Source: RGIG8748 sp045576175 (GTDB lineage Bacteria > Bacillota > Clostridia > UMGS1810). From it: DNA of 10,976 nt. The stretch lies in assembly GCA_045576175.1 (NCBI GenBank), contig JAZNFW010000105.1:1-10976 (forward strand), written 5' to 3'. Of the stretch, positions 1-6,409 are shown in pieces (the stretch's first letter is position 1; every line of letters begins with the position of its first letter). A program made the translations under genes and the position numbers. Below the pieces are notes generated by a model that searched no databases, had not been told where the DNA came from, and saw only the letters and a list, made by a program, of their open reading frames with translations.

Positions 1-1
1 A

Positions 2-238
2 GACAAGTTGCAAAAGGAAGCTGCCGAAAAAGCTGAAATAAAAAGAGATGACCTTATTGCAGAACTAAAAAAAGTAGGCTTTGCCGATATAGATTTTGAC
101 TTTGTGCCAGAAAAGGACAAACTGAACCAGAAATTAAAAGCACTCGCTATGATTGCCCGTATGCTTGGGATGGAGCATCCCGATTTTAGCGGTGAGATAG
201 AAGATATATCTGATACGGAGAGTGATGTGTTTGGTTAA
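2..238 (+). CDS. Phage terminase small subunit, 3' part (5' end outside window)
   Basis: The reading frame is open from the first bases of the window to a TAA at 236-238, giving about 78 C-terminal residues. Its real start lies upstream; an internal TTG at position 8 has no reason to be the start. The fragment is highly charged and helical, then runs into 'MIARMLGMEHPD' and an acidic tail. Position is the main evidence: it ends inside the first codons of the large terminase gene, the usual place for the small subunit. That subunit recognises packaging-site DNA and loads the large subunit. The DNA-binding N-terminus is not visible, so the call rests on context and general character rather than on a domain. 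Confidence 0.7.
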   Translation, partial: DKLQKEAAEKAEIKRDDLIAELKKVGFADIDFDFVPEKDKLNQKLKALAMIARMLGMEHPDFSGEIEDISDTESDVFG

Positions 239-1547
239 AAAGAGAAGCACTATCAAATACAACTGGTCCGATAAGCACAAAGAATATATGCGCAAAACCC
301 AAAACTCCGCAATTAATGTTGCAGAGGGAAGTATACGTAGCGGAAAGACGACCGACAATATCTTCTGTTTTGCTTATGACCTTAAACGGTCTAAGGATAA
401 GCTTCATTTAGCAACGGCGTCTACACAGCCTACTGCAAAACTTATAATAGGTGACTGCGATGGGTATGGCTTGGAGCACATATTCAGAGGACAATGCACT
501 TGGGGCAAGTACAAAGGCAACGAGTGTCTTCGCATAAAAGGCCCCGACACCGATTTCAAAGAGAAGATTGTTTTGTTTTGCGGCGGCGGAAAAGCAGACA
601 GTTATAAGAAGTTTAGAGGAACTTCCATAGGTCTTTGGATTGCCACAGAAATCAATTTACACCATAAGAACAGCATAGACGAAGCTCTTAGGAGACAAAT
701 CAACGCCGATATAAAACGGTGTTACTGGGATTTAAACCCCGAAAACCCAAACGATGAAATATACACCAAGTATATAGATTATTGGGCCGACCTTCAAAAA
801 AAGGGGACTTTGGTAGGTGGATACAACTACGAGAGCTTTAATATATTCGATAACATAAATATTCCAGAGAGGAATTTGAAGGAAGTCCTTAGTCGCTATA
901 CAGAAGGCACGGTTCATTATATTCGCGACATTCTAGGTAAAAGAGCTGTGGCCGAAGGGCTTATATATCAGCAGTTTGCAGATAACACTCAAAGTTTTGT
1001 TGTGGACGAGCTCCCGGAAAATCTTGTATATATAACCATAGGTGTAGACTATGGCGCCAGCAAGAGCCGGACAAGCTTTAAGGCAACGGGATTTTCGTAT
1101 GGTTTCAACACGGTGTACTCTCTGGACGAAGAAGAAACAGAGGGAGTAAAAACACCGGAGCAACTTTATCATGTATTTGAACTTTTTTATTTGCGTGTGG
1201 TGAATACCTACGGGGCTGTACATAAAGTGTATGCAGATTATGGTGCTCTTGGGCAGGTTATTACCCAAGGCTTGCGAAATTATATGGCGGTCAGGTCTTT
1301 TCCGGTAATTATAGATGATTGTTCTAAAGGGAGAATCATTGACAGAATAAACTTTACAAATCAGATTATGGCACTTGGCAGGTACAAGGTGCTTCGCAAA
1401 TGTAAGAACTTAATAGTTGCTCTGCAGACAGCTGTATGGGACGACAAGAAAACAGATGAACGATTGGATGATGGAACCACCGACATAGATAGCCTTGACG
1501 CCTTTGAATACTCCGTCTTCCCACATATCAATAAAATTATGAGGTGA
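225..1547 (+). CDS. Phage terminase large subunit (ATPase/nuclease)
   Basis: This is the packaging motor that cuts concatemeric DNA and pumps it through the portal. Numbering from the GTG at 222, a Walker A motif GSIRSGKT sits at residues 36-43. A Walker B-like segment GLWIATEINLH lies at 137-147, with E143 as likely catalytic glutamate; the usual Asp before it is Thr. The C-terminal RNase H-like nuclease is marked by acidic residues D276 (GVDYG), D339 (YADYG) and the D421/D423/D426 cluster. About 440 residues and this motif order fit the PBSX/Terminase_3 type. The gene overlaps the preceding one. GTG 222, ATG 225 and TTG 231 are all possible starts; GGAG at 217-220 fits ATG 225 or TTG 231 better than GTG 222. 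The TGA stop overlaps the portal ribosome binding site, suggesting coupled translation. Confidence 0.95.
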   Translation: MCLVKKRSTIKYNWSDKHKEYMRKTQNSAINVAEGSIRSGKTTDNIFCFAYDLKRSKDKLHLATASTQPTAKLIIGDCDGYGLEHIFRGQCTWGKYKGNECLRIKGPDTDFKEKIVLFCGGGKADSYKKFRGTSIGLWIATEINLHHKNSIDEALRRQINADIKRCYWDLNPENPNDEIYTKYIDYWADLQKKGTLVGGYNYESFNIFDNINIPERNLKEVLSRYTEGTVHYIRDILGKRAVAEGLIYQQFADNTQSFVVDELPENLVYITIGVDYGASKSRTSFKATGFSYGFNTVYSLDEEETEGVKTPEQLYHVFELFYLRVVNTYGAVHKVYADYGALGQVITQGLRNYMAVRSFPVIIDDCSKGRIIDRINFTNQIMALGRYKVLRKCKNLIVALQTAVWDDKKTDERLDDGTTDIDSLDAFEYSVFPHINKIMR

Positions 1548-1553
1548 TGAAAG

Positions 1554-2978
1554 ATGAATCTTGACAGCTACCTTAAAGAAGAATACGGTTATAATTCAGA
1601 GGTTAAGGATGCGTGGATTCCAAATCTTGTACTGTGGAAATCTTGGTACAAGGGCAAAGTGGACGCATTCCACAATTATAAAATATACAATGGCAAAAAA
1701 CACATAAGCCGGACAAGAAAATCTCTACAGATGGCGAAAAAATGTGCAGAGGACTGGGCAGATTTGCTGTTTAACGAGAAGTGCAAGATATCTCTTGCGG
1801 ATGAAGCGAGCAATAAGCAGCTTGAAGAGATACTTGTGAAGAATAAGTTCTGGAGATTCACAAATAAAGCTATCGAAAGAGCCGGTGCAAGCGGAACTGG
1901 TGCTATTGTAGTAAGAGTGCACGGTATTGCTGTGGGCAATAACGAGAATGTCATAGATGTTACAGCTGCAGAAACGAAAATAGATTATGTTGATGCCGAC
2001 TCAATATATCCTCTTTCTTGGGATAATTCGGGAATTACGGAGTGCGCTTTCGCAAAAGCCTTTACCAAGAGTGGCAAAAAATACATACACCTTACAATCC
2101 ACAAGCTCAACGGAAATGGCAATTATGTTATACACAACAAAACTTTTCTTGATGTCCAAGGAAACTTGAGGGTGGTTGAACAAGCAGAAGTCATAGAAAA
2201 CTTTGATACAAAATCGGTCAAGCCGTGGTTTGTTATTTTATCGCCTCAGCAGAATAACAATGTTGAAGAGGATATGCCGTGGGGGCTCCCGTTCTTTGCA
2301 AATGCCATAGATACATTGGAATCAATCGACCTTGATTTTGACAGTCTGCAACACGAAATCTTTGCAAGCCGTAAGAGAACATTTGTAAGACAGGAAGCTA
2401 TGCAGGTAAACGCAAAAAACGGGGAGATATCCGATACATTTGACCCTAATGATGTTACACTGTATGTTCTTCCAGATGGATACAATAAAGAAGACCTCAT
2501 ACAGACGGAAGGTTCTGAAATACGAGTCTCTTCTTTGTGCGAGGGCCTTAGCAAAACTCTTGCTATATTTGGGGACCAAGTTGGATTTGGCCCCGGAAAA
2601 TACAAGTTTGACCCACAAAGCATGTCTACGGCAACCGAGGTGATAAGTCAGAACTCACCAATGTTCCGCAGAAAGAAGAAACACGAAACCGGAATAGAGG
2701 ATGCTATATATGACCTTATAGAGGCTATAGCGTATGCTTCCACCACATTCGGGGCGTATAGCATAAACACAGCGGGACTTACAATAGCTTTTGATGATAG
2801 TGTAATAGAGGATAAAGAGGCTATATCCAACAGAGCTTTGAGAGAATATAATGCAAGGCTCATTTCCGGGTCTGAATACCGACAGAGAGTGTTTGGGGAA
2901 GATGAAGAAACAGCCAAAGCAAAAATTGAGGCTGTAAAAGCCGAAACCCCTGCACTCACAGACATAATGGCATTGTGA
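1554..2978 (+). CDS. Phage portal protein, A118/SPP1-like
   Basis: This 474-residue protein would form the dodecameric ring at the head vertex through which DNA passes and on which the terminase docks. The N-terminus (YLKEEYGY, then WKSWYKGKVDAFHNYKIYNG) and the central KSLQMAKKCAEDWADLLFNEKC segment are characteristic of the A118-type portal family. Length and position immediately after TerL agree. A GAGGTG ribosome binding site at 1541-1546, overlapping the TerL stop, lies 7 bases before the ATG. The C-terminal 40 residues are acidic and helical, as is common in this family. The next gene begins 11 bases after the stop. Family recognition is by sequence character; no profile search was possible. 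Confidence 0.93.
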   Translation: MNLDSYLKEEYGYNSEVKDAWIPNLVLWKSWYKGKVDAFHNYKIYNGKKHISRTRKSLQMAKKCAEDWADLLFNEKCKISLADEASNKQLEEILVKNKFWRFTNKAIERAGASGTGAIVVRVHGIAVGNNENVIDVTAAETKIDYVDADSIYPLSWDNSGITECAFAKAFTKSGKKYIHLTIHKLNGNGNYVIHNKTFLDVQGNLRVVEQAEVIENFDTKSVKPWFVILSPQQNNNVEEDMPWGLPFFANAIDTLESIDLDFDSLQHEIFASRKRTFVRQEAMQVNAKNGEISDTFDPNDVTLYVLPDGYNKEDLIQTEGSEIRVSSLCEGLSKTLAIFGDQVGFGPGKYKFDPQSMSTATEVISQNSPMFRRKKKHETGIEDAIYDLIEAIAYASTTFGAYSINTAGLTIAFDDSVIEDKEAISNRALREYNARLISGSEYRQRVFGEDEETAKAKIEAVKAETPALTDIMAL

Positions 2979-2989
2979 TGGTGAACTGA

Positions 2990-4870
2990 ATGCTTAATCA
3001 ACACCAAATACAACTCTTGCCCGAGAGGCTATGCAAGCACTTAAGCGATATAAACACGGAATATCTTGTTTCAGTGGGCGAAGTACTAAAGGATATAGGT
3101 GAACTTCGTCCTACAGATGTGCATCAGCTCCAACAGATGTACAATTACGGCTCAAAGGCAGATGAGATTGCCAAGCGATTGGCCGAAGTGAGCCAAAAGG
3201 ATGTAGCCGAGATATATGACATATTCGATATCGTTGCCAAGGAAAACTATAAATTTGCAAAACCTTTTTATGAGGCTCGGTTTATGGATTATATTCCCTA
3301 TGAGGAAAACATCCCTTTGCAAAGAAAAGTAAAGGCAATGGCAAAGCAGACAGTTGATGAATACAAAAACATGACTCAACATACTGCATTTGCTATTTTC
3401 AGTAAGGACGGTAAGAGCCTTGCTCCTCTTTACGAGAAAAACGCAAATAAGATAGCTACAAGCCTATCGGATACATATACCAAAATAGTCGATTATGCCG
3501 TAACACAAGTCAATATGGGTATGGAGAGCTATACCAAAGCAGTAAATGACATTGTAAAGGCAATGAGCGCAAGTGGTATCCGCACCGTGGATTATGCAAA
3601 AAAAGAAGGCGAAAAGGGATACAGTCGCCGTCTTGATTCTGCAGTAAGGCAAAATGTACTGTGGGGCGTAAAAGAATGTAATCAGCAAACAGCAAACCTC
3701 GTAGGTGAAGAATTCGGCGCAGACGGTATGGAAGTGGATTACCACATGCATCCTAGACCGTCCCATGCAGATATGGGCGGTAGGCAATATGCACTTGGTC
3801 CTGCTCGTACTGTAAAAGGTGTGCACTATCCTTCGTTTGAGGGAAAAGCAAAATCTCTGCTTGAAGAATACGGCTGTTTGCACTTCGCGTTTCCTATAAT
3901 CCTGGGAGTTTCTCGACCTGCTTACACAGAGGAAGAACTCCAAGAGTACGCAAGAGCCGATAAGGCTACCTTTGAATTTGAGGGCGAGAAATATACGATG
4001 TACGAAGGTACCCAACTGCAAAGAAAAGTCGAAACCGCTCTCCGACATCAGCGGGATATACTCAATATGGCAAAAGCCGCAGGAGAGAGCGAAACAGAAC
4101 TTATTGCCCGGGGCAAAATCCGTATGCTTACGGATAAGTATGTGGAGCTGTCCGAAGTAAGCGGACTTCCTACGCAGATGGAAAGAGTCAAATCTGCTGT
4201 GAAATCTGTTGACAAATCCCATAGAAGTGGTATAATAAATAACTACAAGGGCAAAGGTATAAAAGTTTTAGCACAATCAAATATTTCAAATGATACTTAC
4301 AAACGCATCGTTGAGGCAACAAAGAAAATCACAAGCGATTTTAAAACGTTAGAAAGATATATGGAACCTATAACTTTTGGCGATGTTGTTGGAGGTCTGG
4401 CAGAAAATAGGTTTGTTATTAGTACGGGAAGAAGCGGTATAACCCTTAGACAGAATGATTTCAGCAACCCTAACGAACTTCTTAAACTATTGAAAAAAGA
4501 TTATGAGCGCAAAATTAGTTATGATACTGACTATATTGAAAGCCTTGTCGCTCATGAGATGGGTCATGCTGCTCATGTTGCGTTGGCTCTTAAACGCGCA
4601 AATATTCCCTATGGGGAGCCTTTAACAGCGGTTCGGTTGGAAATTTTCGATAAAGTGTATGGCGAAATATCACAAGAAATATATGAGGTGTGTTTTGACA
4701 ACGAAAGTTTTATGGAAATACAAGATATATGCACAAGAGAGTTGGGAATTTGCACATTCGGAAATTCGCACGAGTTAATCGCTCAAAGTTTTGGGAACTA
4801 TTATTATGGTTCTCAAAAATCAAAAGTCGCAAAGAAAATAGTACATTATTTTAGAAAAGGGCTGAGGTAA
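2990..4870 (+). CDS. Phage minor capsid protein (min_cap2 type) with C-terminal HExxH metallopeptidase-like domain
   Basis: This is a two-part protein of 626 residues. Residues 1 to about 400 resemble the Phage_min_cap2 family of A118-like phages, a portal-associated minor head protein. They include YSRRLDSAVRQNVLWGVKECNQ and the His-rich DYHMHPRPSHADMGGRQY followed by HFAFPIILGVSRP. From about residue 405 the sequence changes to a domain of roughly 220 residues. It carries HEMGH at 522-526 (zinc-binding HExxH pattern) and a second HELIAQSF at 594-601, whose E595 is a candidate third zinc ligand. G+C falls at the junction, from about 30 of 60 bases at 4141-4200 to 17-20 of 60 across 4201-4380. 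MuF-type head proteins in Firmicutes prophages are known to carry exchangeable C-terminal toxin domains, so this tail may be an injected effector. That is inference; a structural peptidase role is possible. It is followed without a gap by a small gene. Confidence 0.87.
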   Translation: MLNQHQIQLLPERLCKHLSDINTEYLVSVGEVLKDIGELRPTDVHQLQQMYNYGSKADEIAKRLAEVSQKDVAEIYDIFDIVAKENYKFAKPFYEARFMDYIPYEENIPLQRKVKAMAKQTVDEYKNMTQHTAFAIFSKDGKSLAPLYEKNANKIATSLSDTYTKIVDYAVTQVNMGMESYTKAVNDIVKAMSASGIRTVDYAKKEGEKGYSRRLDSAVRQNVLWGVKECNQQTANLVGEEFGADGMEVDYHMHPRPSHADMGGRQYALGPARTVKGVHYPSFEGKAKSLLEEYGCLHFAFPIILGVSRPAYTEEELQEYARADKATFEFEGEKYTMYEGTQLQRKVETALRHQRDILNMAKAAGESETELIARGKIRMLTDKYVELSEVSGLPTQMERVKSAVKSVDKSHRSGIINNYKGKGIKVLAQSNISNDTYKRIVEATKKITSDFKTLERYMEPITFGDVVGGLAENRFVISTGRSGITLRQNDFSNPNELLKLLKKDYERKISYDTDYIESLVAHEMGHAAHVALALKRANIPYGEPLTAVRLEIFDKVYGEISQEIYEVCFDNESFMEIQDICTRELGICTFGNSHELIAQSFGNYYYGSQKSKVAKKIVHYFRKGLR

Positions 4871-5104
4871 ATGTATCCCGACAAACATCCGTTTGAATAC
4901 GCTTATGGATATTATGGTGTCTTTCCGCGTGGTATTGAAGAAGGACGCGAAATCGGTTCTGGTTCAATAGTGGTGGAAGATGATTATGTTCTTTATTTTA
5001 GACCAGAAACCCCAGATGAAATCAAAGAGCGTCTCATAAAGGATTATGCTGAGTACAATAAGGCGCGAAAGGCAGAAAGAACCGCGGGAATATACCGCGA
5101 CTAA
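4871..5104 (+). CDS. Small acidic/charged protein of unknown function, abutting the minor capsid gene
   Basis: A 77-residue protein whose ATG directly follows the TAA of the minor capsid gene. GAGG at 4864-4867 lies inside the end of that gene, 3 bases before the ATG, so translation is probably coupled. The N-terminus is aromatic and glycine-rich (YPDKHPFEYAYGYYGVFPRG), the middle is likely beta strand (GSIVVEDDYVLYFRPE), and the C-terminus is a charged helix (IKERLIKDYAEYNKARKAERT). No signal peptide or membrane segment is seen. I do not recognise a family. Its position behind a gene with a toxin-like C-terminus makes an immunity or partner role possible. A small structural protein is equally possible. 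It is the last gene before a terminator. Confidence 0.75.
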   Translation: MYPDKHPFEYAYGYYGVFPRGIEEGREIGSGSIVVEDDYVLYFRPETPDEIKERLIKDYAEYNKARKAERTAGIYRD

Positions 5105-5119
5105 AACTAAATACTACTC

Positions 5120-5152
5120 AATATCATCTGCTTAACGGTAGATGATATTTTT
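5120..5152 (+). terminator. Rho-independent terminator after the minor capsid/small-gene pair
   Basis: A perfect 10-bp inverted repeat AATATCATCT (5120-5129) / AGATGATATT (5140-5149) encloses a 10-base loop and runs into five T residues (5148-5152). It begins 15 bases after the stop of the 77-residue gene. The stem is AT-rich, so strength may be moderate. It would end or attenuate late transcription before the capsid genes unless antitermination operates. Confidence 0.72.
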
Positions 5153-5170
5153 ATGCCAAAAATAAAACTC

Positions 5171-5199
5171 TTGTATTTAGATTTGTTTTGTGTTAGAAT
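5171..5199 (+). promoter_or_regulatory. Predicted sigma-70/SigA promoter with extended -10
   Basis: TTGTAT (5171-5176) and TAGAAT (5194-5199) are separated by 17 bases. TG at 5191-5192, one base before the -10, makes an extended -10, and an A-rich stretch lies upstream. The predicted start, seven bases after the -10, is G5206, which is exactly the first base of the long inverted repeat described next. The -35 matches consensus at only three of six positions, so the extended -10 carries most of the argument. Confidence 0.6.
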
Positions 5200-5317
5200 G
5201 TTCTTGCCAAAACCAATTGAATAAAACTTTTACAAGTGCGGTACATTAAATTTGCAAAAAATGTATACGCTCATTGTTGTGTTGTACTTGTAGGAGTAAT
5301 GCAATTGGTTTTGGCGA

Positions 5318-5351
5318 ATCAGAGCGTGCATTTTTCATGTGCAGTTCTGAT
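5318..5351 (+). promoter_or_regulatory. Possible antiterminator hairpin competing with the next terminator
   Basis: ATCAGA (5318-5323) can pair with TCTGAT (5346-5351). Inside it, GTGCA (5326-5330) can pair with TGTGC (5338-5342) using two G-U pairs. This uses bases of the 5' arm and loop of the terminator at 5339-5367, so the two folds largely exclude each other. The geometry is that of an attenuator, but it is a hand-drawn fold only. Confidence 0.35.
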
Positions 5352-5367
5352 GGACTGCACATTTTTT
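5339..5367 (+). terminator. Rho-independent terminator at the end of the structured RNA
   Basis: GTGCAGT (5339-5345) and ACTGCAC (5354-5360) form a perfect 7-bp stem with an 8-base loop. One A and then six T residues follow (5362-5367). It lies between the structured RNA and the membrane protein gene, so transcripts from the upstream promoter must pass it to reach that gene. Confidence 0.72.
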
Positions 5368-5384
5368 ATTTACAAATCTTATAC

Positions 5385-5392
5385 AAGGAGGG
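5385..5392 (+). promoter_or_regulatory. Strong Shine-Dalgarno-like sequence without an obvious start codon
   Basis: AAGGAGGG is a near-perfect ribosome binding sequence, but no ATG, GTG or TTG lies 5-12 bases downstream. TTG 5393 is too close, and GTG 5409 and ATG 5413 are too far. GAGG here can pair with CCTC at 5402-5405. It may be a remnant, a short-leader site, or chance. Confidence 0.25.
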
Positions 5393-5452
5393 TTGGCACT
5401 TCCTCACTGTGAATGAAAGTGGCAGATATTACATAAGAAACGAGGAAAAACT

Positions 5453-5779
5453 ATGTATACAGGTGGAAAAGAATCATTGTTAAATTGCGTGATTATAATA
5501 ACTTTGATAGTGGGACTAATTGCAGGATATTTTTGTGGCAAGGCTTTTATGGCACCAGACCCGGATGAAGTGGCGAGAGCCGTAAAATATCCCATATTAT
5601 ACGAAGACAAAGTTTTGGAAAACCACTGGAACGGTACCTGCACGGCAGTAACTGCAATAATTTGGTTTATTACGATACTGGTGTCAGTTGCTTTCTACTT
5701 CAAACGACTTTCTCTTAATATGATGGACCAGATGTTGCGTGCACAGGAAGAAATGCTAAGAAGAAAAGTCTCTCAATAA
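5453..5779 (+). CDS. Small two-helix membrane protein, unknown function
   Basis: A 108-residue protein with two hydrophobic segments, about residues 9-29 (LLNCVIIITLIVGLIAGYFCG) and 62-83 (TCTAVTAIIWFITILVSVAFYF). A loop of about 32 residues separates them, and a positively charged C-terminal tail ends in MLRRKVSQ. The positive-inside rule puts both ends in the cytoplasm. GAGG at 5442-5445 is 7 bases before the ATG. The gene sits between two terminators, downstream of its own promoter and a structured leader-like RNA, inside an otherwise continuous structural operon. That is the layout of a phage 'moron', an accessory gene expressed independently. Superinfection exclusion or another host-altering role is possible but rests on context alone. 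No family is recognised. Confidence 0.8.
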   Translation: MYTGGKESLLNCVIIITLIVGLIAGYFCGKAFMAPDPDEVARAVKYPILYEDKVLENHWNGTCTAVTAIIWFITILVSVAFYFKRLSLNMMDQMLRAQEEMLRRKVSQ

Positions 5780-5791
5780 AACTTAATAATC

Positions 5792-5830
5792 AAAGCACTT
5801 ACCGTTTATAATCGGTGGAGTGCTTTTTTT
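5792..5830 (+). terminator. Rho-independent terminator after the membrane protein gene
   Basis: AAAGCACT (5792-5799) pairs with AGTGCTTT (5819-5826), and ACCG (5801-5804) pairs with CGGT (5813-5816) inside it. A run of seven T residues (5824-5830) follows. It lies 12 bases after the stop and is the clearest terminator in the window. Its loop contains TATAAT (5807-5812). Confidence 0.85.
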
Positions 5831-5877
5831 ATACACAAAATCAGCCGACGGGCTTAAAACGGAAAGGAGCTATATAA

Positions 5878-6393
5878 ATGGCAGAAGTTGAAAACACTGC
5901 TGTACAGCAGGGAACAGACACGGATGATGTTCAGGCGAACACCGAACCGGAAAGAAAGTCATACACTCAAGAAGAGCTTGACACTATAATCGAGAAGCGA
6001 ATAGCAAGAGATAGACGAACAAGGGAAAACACTCCTGAGTTCAAAGCCTTCAAAGAGTGGGAGTCTTCACAGAAAACTGCGGATGAAAAGAACAGCGAAC
6101 TGCAGAAGAACTACGACAACGCATTGAGCGAGCTTGCAATACTTAAAGCCGAGAAAAAGGTGTTGAATGCGAATTGTCAGAATGAATTTGCCGAGTTTGT
6201 TGCTTCCAAGGTTCTTGCGATGGGTGATGATTTTGAAAACAATCTAGCCGATTACAAAAAGGACAACCCACAGTATTTTGGTGAAACTGTAGTTAAAAAG
6301 GTGGCTACATCGCCAAGTCTTACAGGTACGGCAGCCACAGGTAACACAACCAACGACAAAATGAACAGCGTACTTCGAGGCGCAAGAAAATGA
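5878..6393 (+). CDS. Phage capsid scaffolding protein
   Basis: A 171-residue, very charged and mostly helical protein directly upstream of the major capsid gene, the standard place for the scaffold that organises capsid subunits in the prohead and then leaves. The N-terminal 30 residues are polar and low in complexity. KSYTQEELDTIIEKRIARDRR follows, and a probable coiled coil spans about residues 62-105. The Gly/Thr/Ala-rich tail ends in a basic MNSVLRGARK, a plausible capsid-binding end. It resembles the DUF4355-type scaffold family of Firmicutes phages. GAAAGGAG at 5862-5869 is 8 bases before the ATG. No protease domain is present, and no separate head protease is in the window. Confidence 0.86.
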   Translation: MAEVENTAVQQGTDTDDVQANTEPERKSYTQEELDTIIEKRIARDRRTRENTPEFKAFKEWESSQKTADEKNSELQKNYDNALSELAILKAEKKVLNANCQNEFAEFVASKVLAMGDDFENNLADYKKDNPQYFGETVVKKVATSPSLTGTAATGNTTNDKMNSVLRGARK

Positions 6394-6401
6394 AAAGGAG
6401 A
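6393..6401 (+). promoter_or_regulatory. Ribosome binding site that decides the capsid gene start
   Basis: AAAAGGAGA lies 8-9 bases before TTG 6410 but 14-15 bases before ATG 6416, so it favours the TTG. An intervening ATG at 6403 is out of frame and ends after 11 codons. Confidence 0.6.
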
Positions 6402-6409
6402 GATGAAAA

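Larger units (their letters stand above)
5206..5367 (+). ncRNA. Candidate structured RNA (sRNA or regulatory leader), no family recognised
   Basis: Three nested helices can be drawn. P1 is a perfect 14 bp, GCCAAAACCAATTG (5206-5219) with CAATTGGTTTTGGC (5302-5315). P2 is 12 bp with two G-U pairs, ACTTTTACAAGT (5226-5237) with ACTTGTAGGAGT (5286-5297). P3 is about 9 bp, GCGGTACATT (5238-5247) with AATGTATACGC (5260-5270), containing a small bulge. The P3 loop holds the palindrome TTTGCAAA. A 15-base G/U-rich strand (5271-5285) is unpaired. The promoter's predicted start is the first base of P1, and a terminator ends at 5367, giving about 162 nt. It could be a stand-alone small RNA, or a leader with attenuation controlling the membrane protein gene at 5453. 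A palindromic MITE-like element is the main alternative. It does not match riboswitch or T-box consensus sequences that I know. Confidence 0.5.

Noticed and set aside
3464..4222. A 252-codon open frame on the - strand opposite the minor capsid gene
   Set aside because: It is a long shadow of a strong + strand gene, with unlikely Cys/His/Phe-rich composition, no supporting ribosome binding site and no family resemblance.
5206..5367. Retron, T-box or tRNA-like element
   Set aside because: No reverse transcriptase is nearby, no T-box GGUGG motif or specifier stem is seen, and no cloverleaf can be drawn.
5274..5483. A 69-codon open frame on the + strand across the structured RNA region
   Set aside because: It runs through the P2/P1 3' arms and a terminator, has no ribosome binding site at its start, is Cys-rich and odd in composition, and overlaps the well-supported start of the membrane protein gene.
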